The position numbers and the translations under genes are program-made. A stretch of 64,000 nt of DNA, taken from positions 1 to 64,000 of the forward strand of contig NZ_ARYL01000015.1 of NCBI RefSeq assembly GCF_000685295.1, in the 5' to 3' direction. The notes under the pieces were generated by a model, which was not told the origin of the DNA, searched no databases, and saw nothing but the letters and a program-made list of their open reading frames with translations. Shown here in pieces: positions 8,287 through 16,371 of this stretch. Within the stretch, counting starts at the first letter, position 1. Every line of letters starts with the position of its first letter. This stretch comes from Hyphomonas oceanitis SCH89. GTDB taxonomy: Bacteria > Pseudomonadota > Alphaproteobacteria > Caulobacterales > Hyphomonadaceae.

Positions 8287-9645
8287 TCAGCCCCGAGAGA
8301 ATTCCGGATAGGCTTCGAGACCGATCTCTGCCTTGTCGAGACCCATTTCTTCGGCCTCGAGGCTGCAGCGAACGCCGATGGTGAACTTCAGGGCCAGCCA
8401 GACAACGGTCGAAGCCAGAACAACGAAGACACCCGTCAGACCAACACCGACAGCCTGGCCGAGGTAGGTCGCGCCGTCATTGGTAGCCGCAACGATCAGC
8501 GTGCCCCAGATGCCGCACACGAGGTGGACAGGGATGGCGCCGACAACGTCATCGATCTTGAACTTGTCGAGCAGCGGAACCGTCAGCACGGCGAGCACAC
8601 CGCCCACACCACCGATCAGAACAGCCTGGCCCATGGTCGGGGTCAGCGGCTCAGCGGTGATCGACACAAGACCGGCAAGGGCGCCGTTGAACACCATGGT
8701 TGCATCGACCTTGCCTTTATAAAGGACAGCCGTTGTGACCATCGCGAACAGCGTGCCACCGACAGCGGCCATGTTCGTGTTGGCAAAGATCTGCGCGACC
8801 GAGTTGATGTCGGCCACAGTGCCGGCAGCAAGCTGCGAGGCACCGTTGAAGCCGAACCAGCCGAACCAAAGGATGAATGTACCAAGGGCAGCGAGCGGAA
8901 TGTTCGAACCCGGCATCGGGTGAACGACATTGCCGATATATTTGCCGGTACGTGGACCGATGATGATAGCGCCGACAAGTGCTGCCCAGCCACCAACCGA
9001 GTGGACCAGTGTTGAACCGGCAAAGTCGGAGAATGACCAGACCGTATCAAGGTAACCGCCGCCCCATTCCCAGGACACGACGATTGGATAGATCACGGCG
9101 GTCAGGATTGCCGTGAAGATTAGGAAAGGCCAGATTTTGACGCGCTCGGCCACAGTGCCCGAAACGATTGAGGCAGCCGTTGCAACGAACACCATCTGGA
9201 AGAACCAGTCGGAAGCCGGCGCGTAGCCTGCTTCGCTCATCACGCTGAGGTCGCCGCCGGACCATGGTCCGGGCGTCACGCCGAGAAGACCATTCAGGAT
9301 GGTCGTGCCCGGATAGGCCATGTTGTAGCCGACAACCCAGAACATCAGGCCGGCAACAGCATAAAGAAGTACGTTTTTGGTGGACTGCATGGCAGCGTTC
9401 TTCGACCGCACGAGGCCTGCTTCGAGCATGCAGAAGCCGGCCGCCATGAACATGACAATGATGCCGCCAATGAGGAACAGGTAGCTGTTGTCGACATAGG
9501 CGCTTGCGCTGCCGTTGACGGTTTCCTCAAGCGCCGCAAGCCGTGTTGCGACATCGTCCTCCTGGGCGTAGGCGAGGACCCCCGCCGTAAGCGCGACCGG
9601 CAGCAATGCCGCGCCGCGTATCCATCTTCCAATCGACTGACCCAT
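8287..9645 (-). CDS. amtB: ammonium transporter Amt
   Basis: 452-residue inner-membrane ammonium channel. An N-terminal signal-like segment ending near AYA is followed by an Amt core with about eleven hydrophobic helices. Family signatures visible include FMAAGFCMLEAGLVRSKN, the pore-helix context WFFQMVFVATAASIVSG, and FGWFGFNGAS. A strong AGGAGG site precedes ATG 9645. Amt trimers conduct ammonium and are usually gated by a PII protein (GlnK); no glnK gene lies next to this one. Both ends are bounded, by its own terminator on one side and a divergent promoter region on the other. No sigma-54 promoter was recognised in the 213-bp upstream gap. Confidence 0.93.
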   Translation of the reverse strand: MGQSIGRWIRGAALLPVALTAGVLAYAQEDDVATRLAALEETVNGSASAYVDNSYLFLIGGIIVMFMAAGFCMLEAGLVRSKNAAMQSTKNVLLYAVAGLMFWVVGYNMAYPGTTILNGLLGVTPGPWSGGDLSVMSEAGYAPASDWFFQMVFVATAASIVSGTVAERVKIWPFLIFTAILTAVIYPIVVSWEWGGGYLDTVWSFSDFAGSTLVHSVGGWAALVGAIIIGPRTGKYIGNVVHPMPGSNIPLAALGTFILWFGWFGFNGASQLAAGTVADINSVAQIFANTNMAAVGGTLFAMVTTAVLYKGKVDATMVFNGALAGLVSITAEPLTPTMGQAVLIGGVGGVLAVLTVPLLDKFKIDDVVGAIPVHLVCGIWGTLIVAATNDGATYLGQAVGVGLTGVFVVLASTVVWLALKFTIGVRCSLEAEEMGLDKAEIGLEAYPEFSRG

Positions 9646-9858
9646 CAGGCCCCTCCTTCGTCAATGACACTGGAGCTCGGGACCCCCCGCGCTCTCCCAA
9701 ATGTGATATGATTAGGGCGTTGACTGAAAGTCGCTTGCCGCACGGGGGTCAGGCCGGATTCTGAGCTTGGGTGGTCAATTGATGTGCAGTGTTGCGGCCA
9801 ATCGCCCAAAACTAGGTCATCGCTGGACGGCTTGGTTACTCCACCCTAACTAGGGAGC

Positions 9859-11097
9859 ATGACTGAAATATCTGACTCCTCATCCCTGAAGGTTGAATTG
9901 GCCATTATCGGTGCCGGCCCTGTCGGAACATCGCTGGCCATTCTGGCTGCGCGTGCCGGATTTACCACACTACTGGTGGATGCACGCGATCCCGATGCCG
10001 CGCCGCCGCAGGACACACGGAATTTTGCCATTGTGCGCGGCAGCTGGCGCCTGCTCGGCGCGACGGGCGTCCATCAGGCGCTGGCCGGACAAACCGAGCC
10101 ATTGCTGGGACTGGAAGCAACCGATGGCGGCCGTCATTGGTTCGGCGCGCCCTCTGTCCTGTTTGATACAGTGGACCTTCCCGAGGATGATCAGGGCGAA
10201 CCGCTCGGTCAGATGGTCCCCGCTGCCGCCCTTCAGGCAGCGCTCGATACGGTTGCCGCGGATGAGCCAAACCTCACCTGGTGGCGCAACACCCGCTTTG
10301 CCGGTCTCACAACGGGCCCGGCCCATGCGCTCATCACCATGGAAGACGGACGCACTGTCCTTGCGGGCCTCGTGGCAGCCTGCGACGGCGTCAATTCCGG
10401 CGTTCGCAAGGCGCTCGGCATCACCACCGAGGGACGCGCCTACGGCAAGTCTGTTTTCGCGGCAGATGTTAAGCTTTCTCGCCCGCATGAAGGCCTTGCC
10501 CGGCAATTGTTCACGCCCGAAGGCCCCTTCGCCACCCTGCCGCTGCCCGGAAATCGTGCAAACCTCGCCTGGTACATGAAGACGGGTGCCGCTGAAGCCA
10601 TGGCGAAACAGCCCGTGGACGCCATCGAAGCCGAACTGAATGCAAGGTTCTCGAACTTTGCGGGTCCGATGACCCTTGATGGTCCGCCCCTCGCCTATCC
10701 ACTCCACCTCAAGTTGGCGACCAGACTTGTCGCTCAGCGCGGCGCGCTGCTGGGTGACGCTGCCCACCGGATCAATCCGCTGGCTGGCCAGGGCCTCAAT
10801 CTCGGCTTCAAGGATGTCGGCGCCCTTATCGACGTGATGACCGAGTCCCGTTCGGTCGGTCTTGACCCGGGCTCAGACACATCACTTCAGCGCTACCAGC
10901 AATGGCGCCGCTTCGATGCGGCCACTGCCGCCATGTTCATGGATGTTGTCGACCGCGCCTTCTCGAACGATAACGCGATCCTGAAACCGCTGCGCGGGCT
11001 TGCGCTGACTGCGGCCAGCCGTATCGGGCCCATTCGCCGCGCGATGGCCCGTCAGGCCAGCGCCGACCAGCCATCCCTGCCCAGCCTGATGCGCTAG
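9859..11097 (+). CDS. UbiH/UbiF/Coq6-type FAD-dependent hydroxylase
   Basis: 412 residues. The N-terminal Rossmann motif is IIGAGPVGTSLAILAARAG (about 14-32). The second FAD motif GDAAHRINPLAGQGLNLG lies near residues 297-314. This pattern defines the flavin monooxygenases that hydroxylate the ubiquinone ring; which ring position this enzyme attacks cannot be told. It is expected to act in the cytoplasm at the membrane. The gene is divergent from amtB, and its last bases overlap the end of the convergent DUF971 gene. Ubiquinone hydroxylase genes near ftsK and lolA are a common alphaproteobacterial arrangement. Confidence 0.85.
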   Translation: MTEISDSSSLKVELAIIGAGPVGTSLAILAARAGFTTLLVDARDPDAAPPQDTRNFAIVRGSWRLLGATGVHQALAGQTEPLLGLEATDGGRHWFGAPSVLFDTVDLPEDDQGEPLGQMVPAAALQAALDTVAADEPNLTWWRNTRFAGLTTGPAHALITMEDGRTVLAGLVAACDGVNSGVRKALGITTEGRAYGKSVFAADVKLSRPHEGLARQLFTPEGPFATLPLPGNRANLAWYMKTGAAEAMAKQPVDAIEAELNARFSNFAGPMTLDGPPLAYPLHLKLATRLVAQRGALLGDAAHRINPLAGQGLNLGFKDVGALIDVMTESRSVGLDPGSDTSLQRYQQWRRFDAATAAMFMDVVDRAFSNDNAILKPLRGLALTAASRIGPIRRAMARQASADQPSLPSLMR

Positions 11098-11399
11098 GCG
11101 CCGACGGTCAGCCGCCGCAGCAGGTCCCACGTATAAAGCCCACTCGAATGCCCATCGGAAAAGAAGATGCGCAATGCGTAGCGCCCGACGGGTTCGGCCC
11201 GCTCCACCTTGATATCGGCGGGTACGGGGGCCTGAACAGGTTTCGGTCCGGAGCCATGCCCCTGCACTTCGGCTGACGGGCTTTCCTCGCGCAGGCGCAC
11301 ATAGTCCACCGTGCCAGACGTGCCATCGTCAAAGGCGGCGCTGAGTTCGCCCGCACCACGCCGGAAAGTCAGCCGCACAGGCCATGCAGGCTGGCTCAT
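11094..11399 (-). CDS. DUF971 domain protein
   Basis: 101-residue protein with the DUF971 fold (also called the gamma-butyrobetaine-hydroxylase N-terminal-like domain). The typical ending [22 protein letters not shown] is split here as [14 protein letters not shown] and LYTWDLLR. Homologous domains have been linked to iron-sulfur or metal handling, but no function is proven for standalone forms. The start overlaps the Trm112-like stop by 4 bp, so the two are translationally coupled. It is the last gene of a four-gene minus-strand cluster that starts with a thioredoxin/TPR protein. Confidence 0.8.
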   Translation of the reverse strand: MSQPAWPVRLTFRRGAGELSAAFDDGTSGTVDYVRLREESPSAEVQGHGSGPKPVQAPVPADIKVERAEPVGRYALRIFFSDGHSSGLYTWDLLRRLTVGA

Positions 11400-11629
11400 G
11401 CCGCATCCCCGCCATGGTCGTCTGCATTCAGATCGCGCGCCTCATCCGCCAGCATGATCGGAATGCCGCCGCGGATCGGATAGGCAAGGCCCGCCTTCTT
11501 CGAGATCAGCTCTCCGGCGGCACGGTCATAGCTCAGCGGTTGACGCGAGACCGGACAGATCAGGATTTCCAGCAGGCGCGGATCGACGCCCGAGGCGCGT
11601 TCAGGATTGACCGGGGTCTCATCGCTCAT
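11396..11629 (-). CDS. Trm112-like zinc-ribbon family protein
   Basis: 77 residues from ATG 11629. The core [17 protein letters not shown] and the later [12 protein letters not shown] identify the Trm112/YcaR family. In eukaryotes and archaea Trm112 activates SAM-dependent methyltransferases; the bacterial role is poorly defined. Only one of the family's cysteines (ICP) is retained here, so zinc binding as in Trm112 is doubtful. It starts 10 bp after the Lon-domain gene and overlaps the DUF971 gene by 4 bp. Confidence 0.8.
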   Translation of the reverse strand: MSDETPVNPERASGVDPRLLEILICPVSRQPLSYDRAAGELISKKAGLAYPIRGGIPIMLADEARDLNADDHGGDAA

Positions 11630-11639
11630 GGCGCGTATC

Positions 11640-12317
11640 CTATTGCATCGTCCCGCCGGCATCGTTGCCGGGGACATCCATCTTCAGCAGCGTGATGAGC
11701 GTTTCAGCCCGCGCTTTCAAGGTCGGTGCTTCGATCAGCGCCTGTTTCTCCATCGTCGTGAAGGGGCAGCCAGAGCAAAGCGCATTCACCAGCGTCTCGA
11801 TGGGCGCTTCTTCCACGGCCGACCAGTCCGCGTGCATCTGGTTGATCTCGACATAGGCGCGCAGGGCACCGAGCAATTTCTCGCGGCTTGGCAGCGATAC
11901 GTTCGTCGCACTGACCAGATCGCCCGCAAACGGCTCCCAGTCCGGCGTCACCTGTCGATAGGGCGTCATCACGTCCAGTTCCTGCGCAATCGCAAAGCGG
12001 GCAATTCCCGTCAGCGTGATCAGGTAACGACCGTCATCCGTTTCTGAGTAGGAGGTTATCCGGCCCGCACACCCGACCATCGCAATGTCAGGCCGCGCCT
12101 TGTCCCCACCCATGGCCTGAACCATGCCGATCAGGCGGGTGCCCGACATCGCATCGTCCACCATGTTGAGATAGCGCGGCTCGAATATGTTCAGCGGCAG
12201 CGGCCAGCGTGGGAATAACAGCGCGCCCGGCAACGGAAACACCGCCAGCGTACCCGGCAGGTCGCTTGTCTTCCTGTAGTCACCAGCGCTCATCGGTCCA
12301 GGTTTTGACTCCATCAT
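11640..12317 (-). CDS. Lon N-terminal substrate-binding domain protein
   Basis: 225 residues. The whole protein is a LON substrate-binding (PUA-like) domain with no ATPase or protease part. The diagnostic stretch is [24 protein letters not shown] near residues 27-50, shown here as [10 protein letters not shown] and LNIFEPRYL. Standalone Lon-N proteins may bind unfolded peptides, but no activity is established. The first of two adjacent ATGs (12317) was taken; ATG 12314 is equally possible. It lies 27 bp after the thioredoxin/TPR gene, so a shared protein-quality-control role is a reasonable inference. Confidence 0.85.
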   Translation of the reverse strand: MMESKPGPMSAGDYRKTSDLPGTLAVFPLPGALLFPRWPLPLNIFEPRYLNMVDDAMSGTRLIGMVQAMGGDKARPDIAMVGCAGRITSYSETDDGRYLITLTGIARFAIAQELDVMTPYRQVTPDWEPFAGDLVSATNVSLPSREKLLGALRAYVEINQMHADWSAVEEAPIETLVNALCSGCPFTTMEKQALIEAPTLKARAETLITLLKMDVPGNDAGGTMQ

Positions 12318-12344
12318 TCTCTACAAGATGGCCCGAAAGGCCGA

Positions 12345-13232
12345 TCAGGCAAACATCAGCGATGCCAAACGCCGGCGACCTTCAACAGTTGCCGGGTCTG
12401 TCGGGCCCGCGGCCTCGAACACTTGCAGCAGCTTTTCCTTCGCCTTGCCGCCTTCCCAGTCGAGCTTCGCACCGAGAATGATCAACAGGTGATCGATCGC
12501 ATCCTTGTAGCGCGTCGCGCCGGCAAATTTCTCCGCCAGCTCGAACCGTTTGGCATGATCGTTCGGCGCGGCAGTCACCGCTTCAAGCGCTTCGTCAAAC
12601 TCGCCCGGCGCGGGTGCATCCTCCATCATCTCGATGGCCATCCGCACACCCTTCACGCCCGAATCATGCTTCTTCGACTCCGGTACCATGTCCAGCGTCG
12701 CCGAAGCGCGTTCCTTGTCGCCATTGGCGAGGTAGCAGCGCGCGAGGCCCGCGATCGCCGTCACATTCTCCGGGTCTTCCTGGATCACGCTGGCATAGAT
12801 CTGCGCCGCCGTGCTGATATCGCCCGCCTGGCTTGCCGTTTCGGCCTGCGCCAGCGCTTCTGCAATCACCTGCGCGCTATCCGTGCCGCTCAGTAGTTTG
12901 TCGATGAAACCCTTCACCTGGCTTTCCGGCAACGCGCCCATGAACGCATCGACCGGGCGGCCCTTGTCAAAAGCATAGACCGCCGGGATAGACCGCACGC
13001 CAAGCTGGCCCGCATAGGCCGGGTTCTCGTCGATATTGATCTTCACCAGTTTGACCGCGCCCTTCTTGCCCTCGACGACGCGTTCGATCACCGGGCCAAG
13101 CTGTTTGCACGGCCCGCACCACGGCGCCCAGAAATCAACGATCACCGGCTGCGTGTTCGAGGCTTCGACCACGTCCGCCATGAAATCCTGGTCGGTGCTG
13201 TCCTTGGTATTGAGCGCGGCAATATCGGTCAT
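12345..13232 (-). CDS. thioredoxin-fold/TPR chaperone (CnoX/YbbN-like)
   Basis: 295 residues from ATG 13232. The N-terminal thioredoxin domain has an intact WCGPC active site near residue 40, inside VIVDFWAPWCGPCKQLGPV. The rest is a TPR-like domain matching the YbbN family. In E. coli, CnoX (YbbN) lacks an active redox pair; proteins with a full CxxC, as here, can also reduce disulfides. The longer reading to 13373 is rejected because AAGGA precedes ATG 13232. The promoter region matches the heat-shock sigma factor consensus, which suits a chaperone. First gene of a cluster of four. Confidence 0.88.
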   Translation of the reverse strand: MTDIAALNTKDSTDQDFMADVVEASNTQPVIVDFWAPWCGPCKQLGPVIERVVEGKKGAVKLVKINIDENPAYAGQLGVRSIPAVYAFDKGRPVDAFMGALPESQVKGFIDKLLSGTDSAQVIAEALAQAETASQAGDISTAAQIYASVIQEDPENVTAIAGLARCYLANGDKERASATLDMVPESKKHDSGVKGVRMAIEMMEDAPAPGEFDEALEAVTAAPNDHAKRFELAEKFAGATRYKDAIDHLLIILGAKLDWEGGKAKEKLLQVFEAAGPTDPATVEGRRRLASLMFA

Positions 13233-13260
13233 CGCTTGGGTTCCTTTATATACCGGCCAA

Positions 13261-13289
13261 AGATGGGCCCCTGAGGCCGATTCCGCAAG
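13261..13289 (-). promoter_or_regulatory. RpoH-type (sigma-32) promoter of the thioredoxin/TPR gene
   Basis: On the minus strand CTTG (13289-13286), an 18-bp spacer, then CCCATCT (13267-13261). This fits the alphaproteobacterial RpoH pattern CTTG-N17/18-CYTATNT with one mismatch in the -10. It is 28 bp from the start codon. Confidence 0.5.
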
Positions 13290-13330
13290 CAGACACTGTG
13301 CGAAGTCCGGAACCGGGCCTACACACCCCG

Positions 13331-13388
13331 TGTTCATGCTGCGGTCGGTTTGGCCTGCATGGCCCGCCAGCATGAACAGGGCCCAACG
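13331..13388. repeat. 11-bp inverted repeat with nested hairpin
   Basis: TGTTCATGCTG (13331-13341) and CAGCATGAACA (13378-13388) are perfect complements, 36 bp apart. A GGCC-TGCAT-GGCC hairpin sits inside the spacer. It lies in the divergent gap between the thioredoxin/TPR gene and lolA; role unknown (operator or looped RNA). Confidence 0.55.
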
Positions 13389-13477
13389 AAAAGCGGCCGA
13401 AATACCTTTATCCCGCCCTGTTTAGGTGGGGTTCAGGCCCTTAAGTTTAAGCCCATGGTCATAAGGAGGCCGAAACG

Positions 13478-14140
13478 ATGATGAACTTGTTGACAACCCT
13501 GGGCGCAATCACGGCGCTGGCCACTGCGCCGCTTGCCGTATCCCTGCAGGGCGCCGCCCCGGCTGCGCCGGCCATCGCCGCACCTGCCACAACCGGCGCC
13601 CTCTCGGCGGCCGAGCGCAGCGCCATCCTGAAAGAGGTTGCCAAGGCCCTCTCCGACGTGAAAACGGCCAAGGGCAAATTCGAACAGGTCGCGCCAGACT
13701 ATTCCGAATCCACCGGCACATTCGCCATCTCGCGCCCCGGCAAGGTCCGCTTCGACTATAACGATCCAACACCGATCCTGATCGTCAGCGACGGCGCCAC
13801 AGTCGCCATGCAGGACAGCGATCTGGAAACGACCGACCGCGTGCCGCTCAGCTCCACGCCCCTGTCCCTGCTCCTCGACGACAATCTCGACTTCGAACGT
13901 GAAGCCCAGGTGCTCGACGTGATCCGCACCAATGGCCGCATCGGTGTCACGCTGCGTGACCGCTCAGGCGAGATGGACGGCACGCTGACGCTTGTCATGT
14001 CGGACGTCACCAAGGAGCTGATCGGCTGGCGTACGGAAGATTCCGGCGGCAACATCACCTCGGTTCAATTGTCTGACGTGGAATATGGCAAGAAGCTCAA
14101 TCCGCGCCTCTTCATCATGAAGGATTTCGAAGACGACTAG
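13478..14140 (+). CDS. lolA: outer-membrane lipoprotein carrier protein LolA
   Basis: 220 residues. An N-terminal signal peptide (about 1-30, alanine/proline-rich) targets the periplasm. The mature part carries the LolA fold: KGKFEQVAPDYSESTGTFAISRPGKVRFDY, given here as KGKFEQV and GTFAISRPGKVRFDY, is the typical first beta-sheet region. LolA shuttles lipoproteins from the inner-membrane LolCDE complex to the outer membrane. The start at 13478 is set by AAGGAGG 8 bp upstream; a second ATG follows directly. The gene order ftsK...lolA-xthA-response regulator is conserved in alphaproteobacteria. Confidence 0.9.
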   Translation: MMNLLTTLGAITALATAPLAVSLQGAAPAAPAIAAPATTGALSAAERSAILKEVAKALSDVKTAKGKFEQVAPDYSESTGTFAISRPGKVRFDYNDPTPILIVSDGATVAMQDSDLETTDRVPLSSTPLSLLLDDNLDFEREAQVLDVIRTNGRIGVTLRDRSGEMDGTLTLVMSDVTKELIGWRTEDSGGNITSVQLSDVEYGKKLNPRLFIMKDFEDD

Positions 14141-14445
14141 GCGCTTTCTGCAGCCATTAAAGCGGCTCGGATGACGTCGGGGCCGTCGCAAAAATTTCAT
14201 GAACTAAAAAAAGCAAGTCTCTAACATTTATTTTACTTGAAAATATCTGAAGGAGTGACATCTTTGCAACTGTCGATGAAACGGAAATACCCCGCGCAGC
14301 ACTTGACCCCCCGCTGTGAACCAATCCGCGACATCGCCGCCGGAATTCCCTTGCCGGCGAGACGTTAAGACCCGCGTCAGGCGCGCCCGAACTCCCCCGC
14401 GTTCGGGCGCGTTGACGTTTCAGGGATCAGTGCTAGGCAGATCCC
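14141..14445. other. 305-bp intergenic region between lolA and xthA
   Basis: An AT-rich patch (about 14190-14260) unlike the surrounding GC-rich DNA is followed by an AAGGAG site and a possible 37-codon frame starting GTG/TTG near 14256-14265, too weak to call as a gene. The right part holds a strong hairpin (14382-14411). Confidence 0.5.
14382..14411. terminator. GC-rich hairpin, possible lolA terminator
   Basis: Perfect 11-bp stem CGCGCCCGAAC (14382-14392) / GTTCGGGCGCG (14401-14411) with an 8-nt loop. No T-run follows on either strand, so it could instead be a stability or regulatory hairpin in the xthA leader. Confidence 0.45.
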
Positions 14446-15249
14446 ATGTCAAAGCCTCTCAAGATCGTCAGCTGGAACATCAACTCGGTCCGCCTGCGCG
14501 CGCCGAATGTCGCTGAATTCGTTGCCGCCGAAGCGCCCGATGTCATCTGCCTGCAGGAGACCAAGTGCCAGGACGGCGAATTCCCGGAAAAGCAGTTCCG
14601 CGAAATGGGCCTGCCCCACCTCGTGCTGAACGGACAGAAAGGCGGCCATCACGGCGTCGCCATCGCCTCGCGCTTCCCGCTTGAGCGCGCTGACGTGCCG
14701 GACCTCTGCCGCCATGGCCATGCCCGCGCCATTGCCGCCCGGGTCAAAGGCATCGAAATCCACAATATCTACCTGCCCGCCGGCGGCGACGAGCCAGACC
14801 CGGTCAAGAACGACAAGTTCGCCCACAAGCTCGACTTCCTCGAAAAGCTCGGCCCCGGCTACAAGACACTGAAGAAGGCCCCGCGCATCCTCGTCGGCGA
14901 CCTCAACGTCGCCCCGCACGAGAACGATGTCTGGTCGCACAAACAGCTCCTGAAAATCGTCTCGCACACGCCGGTCGAAACCGAGTCCCTCGAACATTCG
15001 CGCCAGACCGCCGGCTTTGCCGACATTGCCCGCATGGCGGTGCCTGACGAGCAGAAGCTTTATTCCTGGTGGAGCTATCGCGCCAAGGACTGGGCCGCCT
15101 CCAACAAGGGCCGCCGCCTCGACCATATCTGGGCTAACCCAGAGGCCCTGCCCGACACGAAAGTCGACACCTACCGCATCCACCTCGCCTGGCGCGGCGG
15201 CTGGAAACCCTCCGACCACGCCCCCATCAGCGTGAAGGTGAGCGTCTAG
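14446..15249 (+). CDS. xthA: exodeoxyribonuclease III / AP endonuclease
   Basis: 267-residue member of the exonuclease III family, which cuts at abasic sites and trims 3' ends in base-excision repair. The metal-binding Glu is in ICLQETKCQ (about residue 43). The other active-site motifs are visible: LVGDLNVAPHENDVW, a substrate-contact WWSYR, and C-terminal RLDHIW...PSDHAPI, with the catalytic Asp-His pair at SDH. Length matches the family (about 260-270). No signal peptide is present. Downstream is a repeat-rich gap rather than an operon partner. Confidence 0.93.
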   Translation: MSKPLKIVSWNINSVRLRAPNVAEFVAAEAPDVICLQETKCQDGEFPEKQFREMGLPHLVLNGQKGGHHGVAIASRFPLERADVPDLCRHGHARAIAARVKGIEIHNIYLPAGGDEPDPVKNDKFAHKLDFLEKLGPGYKTLKKAPRILVGDLNVAPHENDVWSHKQLLKIVSHTPVETESLEHSRQTAGFADIARMAVPDEQKLYSWWSYRAKDWAASNKGRRLDHIWANPEALPDTKVDTYRIHLAWRGGWKPSDHAPISVKVSV

Positions 15250-15286
15250 GCTTTCCCCAAGGGAAGAAGGAAGTCGCATCCCCGCC

Positions 15287-15308
15287 GACCCCTGCGAAGG
15301 CAGGGGTC
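15287..15308. repeat. intergenic palindrome
   Basis: Arms GACCCCTGC and GCAGGGGTC (9 bp each) with a GAAG loop, 40 bp past the xthA stop. It could also act as the xthA terminator, although no T-run follows. Confidence 0.6.
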
Positions 15309-15448
15309 AATGTACTGGCTTCTCCTCACAGCGCTTTGGTAAAGTCCGCTTCATGGATACCTGCCTCCACAGGCATCCCCGGCCCGAGAGCGAGATTCTC
15401 AAAGGGCCCAGGCTGAGCGCTTATTAACCCCCCCTCCCCCACGCCGCA

Positions 15449-15522
15449 GTCCCGGCGAAAGCCGGGACCTCAGGCAATTGAAGAAAGTTTTCACCCGCGA
15501 GAGACCCCGGCTTTCGCCGGGG
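15449..15522. repeat. pair of inverted GCCGGG palindromic repeats
   Basis: First unit: GTCCCGGC-GAAA-GCCGGGAC (15449-15468). Second unit: CCCCGGC-TTTC-GCCGGGG (15505-15522), the same core in opposite orientation. The two units could also pair with each other into one long stem. This resembles the REP-like intergenic repeats of Caulobacterales and relatives. Confidence 0.65.
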
Positions 15523-15584
15523 ATACGGACGAGATTTGCTCCACCTTATCCAACCCTAATCCCGCCCGGCCTATACTGGTCGCC

Positions 15585-16181
15585 ATGACAAACCCGTCCG
15601 CCTTCGTCACCCATGGCATCGCCCAGGCGCAACGCGCCTTGGCGAGTGTTGCCGTGATAACGGAAGCGCACCTCAACCCCTCCACACTGAAGCGCACACT
15701 GGCTCAGCGCGCCCGGGCTGAATTGGCCCGCCTCGAAATCATCATCCGGCGCCTGCTCACGCTGATGGCGCTCGGACTCGTGCTGCCTCCGGTCCCTGTT
15801 CGGGCATCGTCCGGGCATCATTCGGGCACCGAGCGCGTTGAAACCAAGGCCTCGGGCCGCCTCACAGGCCTGTCGCCCCGCCTCCTGGGGCCAGACATGG
15901 ACCGGGATGGGCTCGCCACAGCGGCGCGATCCTGCGGACCCGTTCAAGCTGCCCCGATCCTCGCCCGCCTCGCAGCGCTGCAGGAACTGCTCGCCGCCCC
16001 GGAAGCTCACGCCAGACGCCTCGCCCGCACGCTGGACCGCCAGCGCAAGGCCGGCGACGCTGCACCCATGGCACTTCCCATGCACTGCACCCACCGCATG
16101 CCGCCAGAGCTAGGCGCCATCGCAACCGCGCTGCCGGAACTCCTCCGCACCGCATTCAAAAGCTGGGAAAGCTCAGGCTGA
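15585..16181 (+). CDS. hypothetical protein
   Basis: 198 residues, not recognised. It is arginine- and alanine-rich with a predicted hydrophobic stretch at about 56-70 (LLTLMALGLVLPPVPV) that could be a membrane anchor or weak signal. The C-terminal half is helical in character (LARLAALQELLAAPEAHARR). No conserved catalytic motif is seen. Codon use fits the genome (G/C in third position), which supports it as a real gene, but the reading frame is flanked by repeats on both sides and has no clear Shine-Dalgarno site. Call based mainly on length and codon composition. Confidence 0.5.
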   Translation: MTNPSAFVTHGIAQAQRALASVAVITEAHLNPSTLKRTLAQRARAELARLEIIIRRLLTLMALGLVLPPVPVRASSGHHSGTERVETKASGRLTGLSPRLLGPDMDRDGLATAARSCGPVQAAPILARLAALQELLAAPEAHARRLARTLDRQRKAGDAAPMALPMHCTHRMPPELGAIATALPELLRTAFKSWESSG

Positions 16182-16242
16182 ATCCCCCGCATAATCAGAC
16201 CAGTTTGCCGGGCATCGCAGGATGTTTCCGGTTAAGCGCGCA

Positions 16243-16361
16243 CCCCTCTCCCTCTGGGAGAGGGGCCGGGGGTGAGGGGTCACAAAACGCAAAGCAAACA
16301 CAAGCCCCTGCCGCAACGCCGCTGCCCCTCATCCCCAACCCTTCTCCCGAGGGAGAAGGGG
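16243..16361. repeat. inverted pair of CCCTCTCCC-type intergenic repeats
   Basis: Unit 1: CCCCTCTCCC-TCT-GGGAGAGGGG (16243-16265), followed by GGGGGTGAGGGG. Unit 2 is the same element inverted: CCCCTCATCCCC followed by CCCTTCTCCC-GA-GGGAGAAGGG (16339-16360). Such elements are widespread intergenic repeats in alphaproteobacteria. Unit 2 lies 11 bp past the response-regulator stop and may double as its terminator. Confidence 0.7.
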
Positions 16362-16371
16362 GCAAGAAGCC

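Larger units (their letters stand above)
15250..15584. other. 335-bp intergenic region with palindromic repeats
   Basis: No gene is seen. The region holds three short perfect palindromes (15287-15308, 15449-15468, 15505-15522) of the kind scattered between genes in alphaproteobacteria, plus a C-rich run at 15427-15440. Confidence 0.7.

Noticed and set aside
9646-9858. Possible sigma-54 promoter ahead of amtB
   Set aside because: No TGGCAC-N5-TTGC match on either strand; only loosely similar CTTGC-containing sequence.
14255-14369. Short frame with AAGGAG upstream, in the lolA-xthA gap
   Set aside because: Only 37 codons, no family pattern, ambiguous GTG/TTG start; not distinguishable from chance.
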